32,511 nucleotides of DNA, taken from assembly GCA_002070715.1 (NCBI GenBank), contig MWDV01000068.1, forward strand, positions 1-32,511. Direction: 5' to 3'. Shown here piece after piece: positions 8,376 to 16,672 of the stretch. The notes under the pieces are model-generated. The model did no database searches and had not been told where the DNA came from. It worked only from the letters and a program-made list of their open reading frames with translations. Numbering within the stretch: the first letter of the stretch is position 1; each line of letters starts with the position of its first letter. The DNA is from Verrucomicrobia bacterium ADurb.Bin118 (GTDB lineage: Bacteria; Verrucomicrobiota; Verrucomicrobiia; Limisphaerales; MWDV01). The translations under genes and the position numbers were made by a program.

Positions 8376-10157
8376 ATGAATGGAAAGGCCATTGGTGCCT
8401 GTTGGTTGTTGGGTGTGGTGTTGACGGTGGCGGCGGCCCCGGAAATTAAAAACAGCCATTGCCTGGATTGCCACGAGGACGAGACGTTGACGAAGACCGA
8501 CGCCTCCGGGCGGGAAGTCTCGGTTTTTGTGGACGCCGCCAAGCTGGCAGCGTCGGTCCACCGGACGAATACCTGCGTGAGCTGTCATACGGACGTGACC
8601 GAGGCACATCCGGATGACGATGTCCCGGCCAAGCCGGTGAATTGCAGCGCCTGCCATGAGCGGCAGTCGGCCAGTTACGGTGCCAGCGTGCATGGCCGGG
8701 CACTGGCGGCTGGCGTCGCCGGCGCCGCCACCTGCCAGGATTGCCACGGCGCCCATGAAGTCGTGTCGCCCAAGTTCGCAGCTTCGCCCCTGCACGTTAC
8801 CCGTCAGGCGGAGATGTGCGGTGAATGCCACGCGCAAGCGGCGGAAGATTATGCCGCGAGCGTTCACGGCCGTGCGCTGGCGGCCGGCGTGCGCGACGCG
8901 CCCACCTGCACGGACTGCCATTACGAACATCAGATTGCCTCGTTCACCGGCTCGCAGCCCCAGACGATTTCCGAGGAGGTCTGCAGCCGGTGTCACGCGT
9001 CGGAACGGTTGAATACCCGTTACAATCTGCCGCGGGACCGCGTCAAAACGTTCTTTGAGAGTTACCACGGATTGGCCGCGCAATACGGCTCGACCGTGGC
9101 CGCCAATTGCGGGAGCTGCCACGGGTATCACAAGATTCTGCCGTCCAGCGACCCCGATTCGATGATTCATCCCACCCATCTGGTGGAGACCTGCGGCAAC
9201 TGTCATCCGGGCGCCACGGAGCGTTTTGTCACCGGCAAGATTCACGTGGATCTGACGTCGGCCACGCGCGGCGAGGATTGGGGGAGCGCCATCAACTGGT
9301 GGGTGCGGCGCATTTATTTGCTGCTGATCGTGGGCGTGATCGGCGCGATGTTCACGCATAACCTGCTATTGCTGGTCAAAAAGGTGAAGGCCCATCTCAG
9401 CTCCGCCGGGCGGCCGATTCTGCGGATGAACGCCTCCCAACGCTGGCAACATGCGGTGCTCGCCCTCAGTTTCATCGTGCTGGCGGTCACCGGTTTTGCC
9501 CTGCGCTTTCCCGATTCGTGGGTGGCGCGTCTGCTGGGGTCGAGCGAGCCGTTCCGGCGCTGGACGCATCGCGTCGCCGGCGTCGTGCTCCTGGCGGTTG
9601 GGTTGTATCATATCGTCTACATCTTGGCCACCCGGGAGGGGCGGCGGCTGATCAAAGATTTTCTGCCCACCCGCCAGGACCTGGCCGATGTGGTCGGCGC
9701 GTTGAAGTATCTCGTCGGATTCAGTGCCACCAAACCCCGGATTGGCCGGTTCGGCTACGCGGAGAAAATGGAGTACTGGGCCGTGGTCTGGGGCACGATC
9801 ATCATGGGCACCACCGGTTTGATGATCTGGTTCAAGATGGATGTGACCGTTTGGCTGCCGCGATGGGCGGTGGACGTGGCTTTGACCATTCACTACTACG
9901 AGGCCATCCTTGCGTGTCTGGCCATCGTCGTCTGGCATTTCTATCACGTCATGTTTGATCCGGATGTTTATCCGTTGAATCTCGCGTGCTGGGATGGCCG
10001 GGTGAGTGAACACTGGCATGCGGAGGAACATCCTTTGGAAACACCGCAACACGAGACTGCCGGGAAGCAACCGGTTGCGCCAACGGCCCCCGCCTCCGAG
10101 GCTGCTCCGTCTTCTTCATCCAGTTCCGACGACAAAAATCTAAAAACCGGCGGGTGA
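8376..10157 (+). CDS. Nonaheme cytochrome c fused to b-type membrane cytochrome, CbcL-like
   Basis: A 593-residue paralogue of the preceding gene. The ATG at 8376 is chosen because a signal peptide (MNGKAIGACWLLGVVLTVAAA) starts there; the upstream ATG at 8334 overlaps the previous gene and adds only charged residues. Nine CXXCH motifs (about residues 29-277) are followed by four or five helices with histidines in RWQHAV, WTHRVAG, LYHIVYI, TIHYYE and VWHFYHVMF, suited to bind b-hemes. With nine c-hemes plus a b-type membrane domain it is closer in layout to Geobacter CbcL than its larger neighbour. The first about 70 mature residues (three heme motifs, including HPDDDVPAKP) are nearly the same in both, so they arose by duplication. 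The Ser-rich C-terminal tail is unusual. Confidence 0.85.
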   Translation: MNGKAIGACWLLGVVLTVAAAPEIKNSHCLDCHEDETLTKTDASGREVSVFVDAAKLAASVHRTNTCVSCHTDVTEAHPDDDVPAKPVNCSACHERQSASYGASVHGRALAAGVAGAATCQDCHGAHEVVSPKFAASPLHVTRQAEMCGECHAQAAEDYAASVHGRALAAGVRDAPTCTDCHYEHQIASFTGSQPQTISEEVCSRCHASERLNTRYNLPRDRVKTFFESYHGLAAQYGSTVAANCGSCHGYHKILPSSDPDSMIHPTHLVETCGNCHPGATERFVTGKIHVDLTSATRGEDWGSAINWWVRRIYLLLIVGVIGAMFTHNLLLLVKKVKAHLSSAGRPILRMNASQRWQHAVLALSFIVLAVTGFALRFPDSWVARLLGSSEPFRRWTHRVAGVVLLAVGLYHIVYILATREGRRLIKDFLPTRQDLADVVGALKYLVGFSATKPRIGRFGYAEKMEYWAVVWGTIIMGTTGLMIWFKMDVTVWLPRWAVDVALTIHYYEAILACLAIVVWHFYHVMFDPDVYPLNLACWDGRVSEHWHAEEHPLETPQHETAGKQPVAPTAPASEAAPSSSSSSDDKNLKTGG

Positions 10158-10510
10158 GCCTACGCCTCCCAATGAATGCGTTTTTGGGCGGGGTCGGCGA
10201 ATTGGCAAAAAACGCAAAATGATTGGCAAGTGATGGCAAGCCGTCGAAATGTCCGGATTTAGAGTGCTGGCGTGATCAAGACCCTGGCCCTGTTAATCGC
10301 CATCCGTGAGCGGTGGATGCAGGTGTTTCCGCCTTGGCGGACGGATCAAGCCATCTCCCGGGCCGCGTACGGGAATTGGCCGTTTCCCCTGCCGGCGCTG
10401 GCGCGAGTGCCCGCGCCCATTCGCCGTTTCCCCGCGCGGAGCGGTTCTCTCGATTGCCCAAGCCGTTACCCCCGATCGTTTCCTGACCCACTCGAACACC
10501 ACCGAGCCTT
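10158..10510 (+). other. Gene-less region between inner-membrane and surface cytochrome genes
   Basis: These 353 bases hold no convincing gene; one 80-codon frame from 10272 is Arg/Pro-rich, like shadow frames elsewhere. The left part has three TGGCAA words. The region is long enough to carry a separate promoter for the secreted nonaheme cytochrome at 10511, or a structured leader RNA, but I recognise no riboswitch. Confidence 0.4.
10201..10240 (+). promoter_or_regulatory. Three TGGCAA direct repeats, helically phased
   Basis: TGGCAA occurs at 10203-10208, 10224-10229 and 10234-10239, so the spacings are 21 and 10 bases, about two and one turns of DNA. The first two copies share a longer context (ATTGGCAA). 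Phased direct repeats like this often bind a regulator. This is an observation only: no known operator is recognised, and a sigma-54 -24/-12 reading fails for lack of a proper TTGC element. Confidence 0.3.
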
Positions 10511-12709
10511 ATGAACTATCGTATCTTCAGATCACGCACCATCGCGGCCCTGACGGGGACGCTGTTAATGACGTTGTTGCCCTTCGTCGCTTCGGCGCAG
10601 CCCGGTCAGATTGGTACCCGGGCGCTCACCCCACAGGACATTAAGGATTATGGCCTGCCGGCGGATACCCAAGTTTCCGGTGGGTTGTCCACTGTGGGGG
10701 TGGGGCAGCCCGCCTATCTGGAGGCGCAGGTCCTCGCCACCCTGGGCGACGCCGACATCCTGGGCGTCACTTGGGAATTGGTGGCCAAGCCGATCGGGTC
10801 CAGCGCTACGCTTGCGCCCAGTCCGCTCTTGGCCAACATGCCGGTTTACAATCGGGGCGACCGCGAATTTTTCAAGGTGGCCTCGCGTCGGTTGCTGCGT
10901 CCGGACGTGCCGGGGCAGTACCGGGTTCAGGCCACCGTGGCGACCAATGGAGGTCAATTCGTGTTGTCGCGCGAGATCACCGGCGGCACCTATCTGGGCA
11001 AGGACATTTGCCAGTACTGCCACAGCGGCGGTTATCTGCCGGATATGTTGACGCCCTGGTCCCGGACCCGGCACGCCCGGGCTTTGACCAACGCCCTGGA
11101 CGGCTATTACGGCGGCCATTTCAACCAGAATTGCATCAAGTGCCACTCGGTGGGTTACGACACACATGTCGCCGCGACCAACGACGGGTTTGACGATGTG
11201 CAGGCCCAAACCGGCTGGACCTTTCCCGCCACGTTGACCCCGGGGAATTATCAGGCGATGCCCGAAGCCCTGCGCAACAAGGCCAATGTCCAGTGCGAAA
11301 GCTGCCACGGTCCGGGCAGCGAACACGCCTTCGCGCTTGGCAATCCCGAGCGCATCTCCGTCAGCTTCAGTGCGGGTGATTGCGCGCAATGTCACGATTC
11401 CAAACCGTATTACGCCAAGGGCGCCGAGTGGGCGAATTCCGGTCATGCGGTGGCCACGCGTACGCCCACGGGCGCCTCCCGCGCCAGTTGCGTGCGGTGC
11501 CATGCGGCGATGGCGTTTGTGGATCACCTGGATGGCAAACCGCAAAACGAATTGCGCACGGCTTACGAGGCCATCACCTGCGCCGCCTGTCATGATCCAC
11601 ACGGACCGGAAAACCCGTCCATGCTCCGCACCGTGGCGCCGGTGACGCTCGTGGATGGCACCACCGTCACCAACGCGGGCAAGGGCGCGCTGTGCATGAA
11701 TTGCCACCAGAGTCATTACAACGCGGCCACGTATGTGGAAACGGCCGCCGGCGGTCCTTACTTTGGTCCGCATCATGGCCCGCAAGCGGACATGCTCTCC
11801 GGCGTCAGCGGATATACCTATGGAAAGGAGATTCCCAGTTCCGCGCACCGCGAGGTGGTGGCCGATTCCTGTGTGACCTGTCATTTGCAAGAAGTTGAGC
11901 CCGCGCATCCAGCCTTCGGCAACGTGGGCGGGCATACCTTCCGGGTGGGTTGGGATGGCGGAACGCCCGGCGACAAATCCGACGACGTGGCACTCACCGG
12001 CGCTTGTGTGCAATGTCACGGCAATATCACGTCTTTCAACCTCAAACGCGTGGACTACGATGGCAACGGCGTGGTGGAAGGCGTGCAAACCGAGGTGAAA
12101 AATTTGCTCGATCAGTTGGGGCGCCTGTTGCCGCCGCTGGGGTCTCCCACGGTCACCGTCACCGCCGGTTATACCCGCCAACAGTTGCGGGCCGCTTTTA
12201 ATCACATGTTTGTGAGCGAGGACGGCAGTTATGGCGTCCACAACGTCAGCTACGCGGTGGGCCTCCTCAAGGCTTCCATCGCCGATCTGACCGGGGATGG
12301 GAACAACGACGGTTTGGCCGATGCTTGGCAGATTCAATACTTCGGGTCCGTCACGCATCCGGATGCCGCGCCCAACGCAACGCCGGCGGGAGACGGGATT
12401 CCGAACTGGCTGAAGTTTGCGCTGGGGTTGAATCCCACCGTCCCGGGCTTGGTGCTGCCCGACGGTGTGATCTGGGCGAATGGCACCCCCGGCACGGGCG
12501 GCTCCGACCAGATTCAAATCTTCACCGCCGCCGAGATCGTGTTCCACACCGAAATCGGCAAGAACTATCAATTGCAATCCATCTCCTCATTGGGTGGGGG
12601 CTGGCAAAACATCGGCGCCCCGGTGACGGGCACCGGCGAGGCTTATAGTTTTGTGACCCCGACCCGTAATCATCCTCAGCAGTTTTACCGGGTGGTCAGT
12701 ACTCCGTAG
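10511..12709 (+). CDS. Secreted nonaheme cytochrome c with Ig-like and C-terminal Verrucomicrobia-type domains
   Basis: A 732-residue exported protein. It has a signal peptide to about residue 29, then an Ig/PKD-like domain at about 55-155 (WELVAKPIGSSATL ... PDVPGQYRVQATV). Nine heme motifs follow: CQYCH, CIKCH, CESCH, CAQCH, CVRCH, CAACH, CMNCH, CVTCH and CVQCH. After these comes a segment rich in Asp/Asn (GDGNNDGLADAW ... GDGIPNW), like calcium-binding repeats common before terminal domains in Verrucomicrobia, and then a final domain ending QQFYRVV. The spacing of the first hemes (CHSVGYD, CHGPGSEH, CHDPHGPE) resembles cytochrome c554/octaheme families. Built-in adhesive domains suggest a surface location, as the terminal or receiving end of the EET path; the acceptor is unknown. 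A strong hairpin follows the gene. Confidence 0.85.
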   Translation: MNYRIFRSRTIAALTGTLLMTLLPFVASAQPGQIGTRALTPQDIKDYGLPADTQVSGGLSTVGVGQPAYLEAQVLATLGDADILGVTWELVAKPIGSSATLAPSPLLANMPVYNRGDREFFKVASRRLLRPDVPGQYRVQATVATNGGQFVLSREITGGTYLGKDICQYCHSGGYLPDMLTPWSRTRHARALTNALDGYYGGHFNQNCIKCHSVGYDTHVAATNDGFDDVQAQTGWTFPATLTPGNYQAMPEALRNKANVQCESCHGPGSEHAFALGNPERISVSFSAGDCAQCHDSKPYYAKGAEWANSGHAVATRTPTGASRASCVRCHAAMAFVDHLDGKPQNELRTAYEAITCAACHDPHGPENPSMLRTVAPVTLVDGTTVTNAGKGALCMNCHQSHYNAATYVETAAGGPYFGPHHGPQADMLSGVSGYTYGKEIPSSAHREVVADSCVTCHLQEVEPAHPAFGNVGGHTFRVGWDGGTPGDKSDDVALTGACVQCHGNITSFNLKRVDYDGNGVVEGVQTEVKNLLDQLGRLLPPLGSPTVTVTAGYTRQQLRAAFNHMFVSEDGSYGVHNVSYAVGLLKASIADLTGDGNNDGLADAWQIQYFGSVTHPDAAPNATPAGDGIPNWLKFALGLNPTVPGLVLPDGVIWANGTPGTGGSDQIQIFTAAEIVFHTEIGKNYQLQSISSLGGGWQNIGAPVTGTGEAYSFVTPTRNHPQQFYRVVSTP

Positions 12710-12746
12710 CGGAATTTGTCGCCTGCTCCGGGGCTTCGCCCGCACA

Positions 12747-12777
12747 AACCCCTCCGCGCTTCCGGCGTGGAGGGGTT
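12747..12777 (+). terminator. Hairpin terminator between convergent genes
   Basis: The arms AACCCCTCCGCGC and GCGTGGAGGGGTT pair over about 13 base pairs, with one G-T pair and a short TTCC loop, followed by a T-rich GTTGTTGTTG. It sits 37 bases after the nonaheme cytochrome stop and before the end of the reverse-strand gene at 12882, so it can end either transcript. Confidence 0.7.
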
Positions 12778-12881
12778 GTTGTTGAATGGGGTAATGCGGT
12801 GATTTTTGAGGGTCGGCAATGGGGAGACCGTTGGTGTTGCCGGGTTGGCGGATGTGGGCAAGAGCGAACGGGGTTGCGCGC

Positions 12882-13793
12882 TCAATCGCGTTTCAGATGG
12901 TCCAGAGCTTCCACTTGCGCTTGAAGGCGCCGGGCATTTTCCCCCAGCCATTCCGTGTGCCGCGCGCGGATTTGCTGCAGTTCCTGTAAGCCCGCTTGGC
13001 GGGCCGCCTCGTCGCCCGCGGCTTCTGCCTTCTTGATGCGTTCTTGGACAACCTGCAATTCTTTCTGCATGGCGGCGACGGCGGTTTCGAAGGCCTTCCG
13101 CCCGTCCTCGCGCAGGCGGTCGCGCGCTTCCTCCAAAGACAGCGACGCTAGGTTGGGTAATGCCCGTTGCACGGCTTCACGGGCGGCGGCCGCCTCGGCT
13201 TCCGTGTCCGTCGCAGGCGGGAGCGTGGATGGTTGCGTCAACCGGTCCAGCGCCCGGGCCAGATCAAATTCCAGTGCGGCTTCCCATTCGGGACGCAGGT
13301 GAGACAGCGCCTCGCGACGCGTCTCCGCCAGCAAGGCAACGCCCAGATAAAACGGTTCGTCTCGGTCCAGATTTTGCGGGCGAATCCCGTCCGCTCCGGC
13401 ACTTTGTGCGGCTTCCGCCGACCATTCCTCGCGGCGGACGACGGTGATTTTGCCGCGCCCCGCTTGCTCGAAGGCCGTCAACAAACTGCCGATCCGCACC
13501 GCAAAATCCCGCAGGGTGTCAGATGGAGGTTTATCGTTGAACAAGGCGTAGAACCGAATTTCCACCGGGACTGGTAAATTGGTGATTTGCCGGATGGTGC
13601 TTTCGGCTAATCCAAGATTATGGGCGGGTGCCATCCCCGGCGGCTGGCGGAGGGCCGTTTGATGGCGCTGCCAGAAAACGCCCGCCACAAAGCCGGCGAC
13701 CACCAAGGCACCCAAGACAATCAGTGGCACCCGTCCGCGGGCATGGGGGTTGCGCTGGGGCAATCCCGCCTGTTTTGGCAACCGTTCTTCCAT
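12882..13793 (-). CDS. Membrane-anchored GldG-like protein with C-terminal coiled coil
   Basis: A product of about 303 residues with one transmembrane helix near its N-terminus (VPLIVLGALVVAGFVAGVFW), a basic stretch before it, and the rest presumably periplasmic. Residues about 80-165 (PVEIRFYALFNDKPPSDTL ... RIGSLLTAFEQAGRGKITV ... GIRPQNL ... FYLGVALL) resemble the extracytoplasmic domain of GldG-type ABC transporter components, though shorter and without the usual transporter partners nearby. The last about 110 residues are Ala/Glu/Arg/Gln-rich and predicted coiled coil. The start is uncertain: ATG at 13793 is used, and a TTG at 13829 is possible. It lies in reverse orientation between the two cytochrome clusters, so it is probably not part of the electron-transfer operon. 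Function unknown. Confidence 0.65.
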   Translation of the reverse strand: MEERLPKQAGLPQRNPHARGRVPLIVLGALVVAGFVAGVFWQRHQTALRQPPGMAPAHNLGLAESTIRQITNLPVPVEIRFYALFNDKPPSDTLRDFAVRIGSLLTAFEQAGRGKITVVRREEWSAEAAQSAGADGIRPQNLDRDEPFYLGVALLAETRREALSHLRPEWEAALEFDLARALDRLTQPSTLPPATDTEAEAAAAREAVQRALPNLASLSLEEARDRLREDGRKAFETAVAAMQKELQVVQERIKKAEAAGDEAARQAGLQELQQIRARHTEWLGENARRLQAQVEALDHLKRD

Positions 13794-14049
13794 GGCCTCA
13801 TAAACTGTCGGGTGCCGGCCGGAAAGCAAGTGTTCCGAAAACCGCTCTCCATCACGCGGGCCGCAGACGTCCGGCGCGGAGGCTTGGGGCAGGGCAGGAC
13901 GGAAGAAATCTGGCTGTCGAACTGCCCGGAGTCCCCTTCGGACGCCGGCTTATGGATTGCCTTCTCTCGCGGGGGACAATCAAAGGTAAGAATCTGACAA
14001 TTAACGGATAGTCCCCATTTTGCGTTGCGCGTTAGTTTGCCTTCCAGCT

Positions 14050-15726
14050 ATGGCCACACGTTTTACGTTTTTGCACCGCTATTGGCGCGTCTGCAACTCG
14101 CTGTGTTCTCCTCGTGTCCGGTCGGTTTTTTCTCAATCTGTGGCCATCCGGATGGCCGTCGCCGCTGTTGGGCTGGGCGGGAGTTGTTTGGCCCTGGCCC
14201 AGGAAGTGCCGCATTGGAGTATTCCCCAAGCCGGAGGGATGCCGGGGTTGCCGGTGATGACCGGCTTGGAACAACGTACCAATGGCGTGCGGGTTACGTG
14301 GGACGGGCCGCCGGGCTATTACCACGTCTTCCAGCGCACCAACGTCCACAGCGGCTCGTGGCAGGCGGTGACTGGACCGTTACTGACGCGGAATGCAACG
14401 TTGCCCGTTGGGCTGGACAACGCTTTTTTCCGGGTGGCCGGTCCAGCCCCGCGATATGCCGGGGCGCAGGCTTGTGCGGAATGCCATGAACCGATGCATC
14501 ACCTGACCGCCCACACGGGGCATGCGCACGCCTTGGATACCCTCAAGCGAATTGGTCAGGATAAAAATCCCGCCTGTCTCCCGTGTCACACGGTGGGTTA
14601 CGGATTGCCGACCGGGTTTATCAGTGAAACCGCGACGCCGCATCTGGCCGGAGTACAGTGCGAAAATTGCCACGGCCCGGCGGCCAACCACGCGGCGAAT
14701 GAGTTGGATCGGGCTGCCCGCCCGCGCGCCGAACTGGCTGCGCAAGTGTGCGGTGGTTGTCACACCGACTCGCACCAACCCACTTGGGAGGAATGGAAAT
14801 CCAGCCGTCACGCGGTGGTGACCGAGGACTTGAATCCGCCCGGACGCATCAACAGTTGCGGGCGATGTCATTCGGGTTCGGTGCGGCTGGCCTTGGGGAA
14901 GGGGCGGGATCCCGCGGTCGCCGTGACCAATGACGCGAACGTGCCGATCACTTGCGCCGTCTGCCACGACCCGCACGGGCGCCATGTCTGGACCAATGTG
15001 CTCACCGGCACCGTCACCACCAATCAACTGCGCCATCCGGTGGCTTCCACGAATCAATACGCGATGGGAACGGGCGGTGACTTTACCGCCCAATACAATC
15101 CGGACATCAACCTGTGCGCCCAGTGTCACAACGATCACGGCGCAACATGGTCGGGCAATGCCCGGGCGCCGCATCATTCTCCGCAGTACAACATGTTGTT
15201 GGGTACTGCGGGGGTGTTGGATGCCGGGTTCACCCCCCGAGCGGCCACTCACGCCCTGCAAATCGGGAAACAATGCGTCGGCTGTCACATGCCCACGGCG
15301 CCCTATCAGAGCGAGGACCAGCCTGCGATGACCGGTCATTCTTTCAAAGTGGAGTCGTTCGCGTCCTGCCGCGATTGTCATGTGTTCCCGGAATTGTCCA
15401 CGCCGTTTGCCATGATGTCGGTGGCCAACCAGATCGGGCAGCTCAAGGACGCGCTGGATTTGTGGGCGACCACCCGGGCGCCGGACACCTTGCGGACCAA
15501 ATACGGTCCGCGCGCCTGGGAATACAGTATCCCGGGGGATCTGTCGCCCGGAGGCGAGGGCCCGACCAGTGTGGAACAAGCCCAAATCCCGGAGGCCATC
15601 CGGAAAGCGCGCTTCAATTTGTATCTCGTCAAATACGACGGCAGCTATGGCACGCATAACCCGCGGCACACAATCAATCTGCTGGAGCAGGCGCGGATAT
15701 GGATTCAAGCGGAGTTGAACCCATGA
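14050..15726 (+). CDS. Secreted nonaheme cytochrome c with N-terminal Verrucomicrobia-type domain
   Basis: A protein of about 558 residues. The export signal is the hydrophobic stretch AVAAVGLGGSCLALA; ATG 14050 gives a long n-region, ATG 14152 a short one, and both are possible. A small domain follows (GYYHVFQRTNVHSGSWQAVT ... NAFFRVAGP), the same kind found at the C-terminus of the cytochrome at 10511. Nine heme motifs are CAECH, CLPCH, CENCH, CGGCH, CGRCH, CAVCH, CAQCH, CVGCH and CRDCH. Their order and context (CHTVGYG, CHGPAANH, CHDPHGRH, and YDGSYGTHN near the end) parallel the 10511 protein, so the two are homologues with the accessory domain at opposite ends. It probably works outside or at the outer membrane with the porin complex encoded just downstream. 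Confidence 0.83.
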   Translation: MATRFTFLHRYWRVCNSLCSPRVRSVFSQSVAIRMAVAAVGLGGSCLALAQEVPHWSIPQAGGMPGLPVMTGLEQRTNGVRVTWDGPPGYYHVFQRTNVHSGSWQAVTGPLLTRNATLPVGLDNAFFRVAGPAPRYAGAQACAECHEPMHHLTAHTGHAHALDTLKRIGQDKNPACLPCHTVGYGLPTGFISETATPHLAGVQCENCHGPAANHAANELDRAARPRAELAAQVCGGCHTDSHQPTWEEWKSSRHAVVTEDLNPPGRINSCGRCHSGSVRLALGKGRDPAVAVTNDANVPITCAVCHDPHGRHVWTNVLTGTVTTNQLRHPVASTNQYAMGTGGDFTAQYNPDINLCAQCHNDHGATWSGNARAPHHSPQYNMLLGTAGVLDAGFTPRAATHALQIGKQCVGCHMPTAPYQSEDQPAMTGHSFKVESFASCRDCHVFPELSTPFAMMSVANQIGQLKDALDLWATTRAPDTLRTKYGPRAWEYSIPGDLSPGGEGPTSVEQAQIPEAIRKARFNLYLVKYDGSYGTHNPRHTINLLEQARIWIQAELNP

Positions 15727-15812
15727 CGCGCCCGGCGGCCGGCGGAGTGTTCGCGCTGATGATGCCGTCGCCCGGCTGCCGTTCGACGAAAACCGACAAA
15801 TGAAATGTCATC

Positions 15813-16655
15813 ATGAAACTCAATTTTGAGGGGTTGAAACGTCCGCCCGCGGTGGTGGCGCTGGCCGGAATCGCAGCGCTGGTTTTCACCGCGATTTCCT
15901 GCCGCACCGTCAATCGCCACGCCGTGTTGTTGCCGCGGGTGCCCGGCGCGGAATATGTCGGCTCGAAAGAATGCGAGCAGTGCCACGAGGAGATTTGCCG
16001 GGATTTCGTCACGGCTGATCATGCGCGGCTGATCGCCGAAGGGCCGCGGGCGCTTCCCGCCGGGTGCGAATCCTGCCACGGCCCGGGCAGCGCCCATTCG
16101 GAATCGGGCGGCGAAATCCTGCCGCCGTACAGTTTCACCGCGGGCCGTCCGCCCGCGAGTGGGCGGGGCCTGCGTTTGGCGGCGCCGCCCGCGCGGGCCA
16201 CGGAAACGGTTTGCTATGAGTGTCACGCGAACGTGCGCGGCCAGTTTAATCTGCCCCACCACCATCCCGTGCCCGAGGGGGAGATGACCTGTTGGGAATG
16301 TCATCCCCCGCACCAAGGCCGGGCGCGAGCCGGCGGCAGCACGCTTTTGCGTTCGGAAAACGAAACCTGTTTGCAATGCCATCCCGCCCAGCGCGGTCCG
16401 TTTGTGTTCGAGCACGAGGCGATGCGCGAAGGTTGCACCACCTGCCATCAACCGCACGGGACCATCCAGGCGAAGATGTTGACCGTGCGCGACGCGAATT
16501 TGTGTTTGAAATGTCACTTCCAACAGGTCCGCGGCGGGGCTGTCTGGATCGGCGGCTCGGATCACACCGCGCGATTGCGCCAGGGCACTTGTTGGACCGC
16601 AGGCTGCCATGAAGCCGTGCATGGTTCGCGGGTTAGTTCATCGCTCCGCTTCTGA
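15813..16655 (+). CDS. MtrA/DmsE-like octaheme c-type cytochrome, probable lipoprotein
   Basis: A 280-residue protein with an N-terminal export signal ending in TAISC, a plausible though imperfect lipobox (Cys about 30). The heme motifs are CEQCH, CESCH, CYECH, CWECH, CLQCH, CTTCH and CLKCH, plus a final CX4CH motif, CWTAGCH, followed by EAVHGS; eight hemes in all. The CESCHGPGSAH, CHQPHG and CHxxVHGS signatures match the DmsE/MtrA family of periplasmic cytochromes that insert into an outer-membrane barrel. MtrA itself has ten hemes, so this is a shorter relative, like the eight-heme proteins of Geobacter conduits. The beta-barrel gene starts 17 bases downstream, the expected porin-cytochrome pairing. 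It likely conducts electrons through the outer membrane. Confidence 0.87.
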   Translation: MKLNFEGLKRPPAVVALAGIAALVFTAISCRTVNRHAVLLPRVPGAEYVGSKECEQCHEEICRDFVTADHARLIAEGPRALPAGCESCHGPGSAHSESGGEILPPYSFTAGRPPASGRGLRLAAPPARATETVCYECHANVRGQFNLPHHHPVPEGEMTCWECHPPHQGRARAGGSTLLRSENETCLQCHPAQRGPFVFEHEAMREGCTTCHQPHGTIQAKMLTVRDANLCLKCHFQQVRGGAVWIGGSDHTARLRQGTCWTAGCHEAVHGSRVSSSLRF

Positions 16656-16672
16656 AGTCCACCCGAATACCG

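Noticed and set aside
10201-10260. Sigma-54 promoter reading of the TGGCAA words
   Set aside because: No GC dinucleotide at the -12 position with correct spacing; TGGCA alone is not enough.
10272-10514. An 80-codon frame upstream of the secreted nonaheme cytochrome
   Set aside because: Pro/Arg-rich, no signal or motif, and it runs into the next gene; more likely leader DNA.
10565-12577. A 670-codon minus-strand frame opposite the secreted nonaheme cytochrome
   Set aside because: Antisense shadow of a gene with nine heme motifs and a signal peptide; low-complexity composition.
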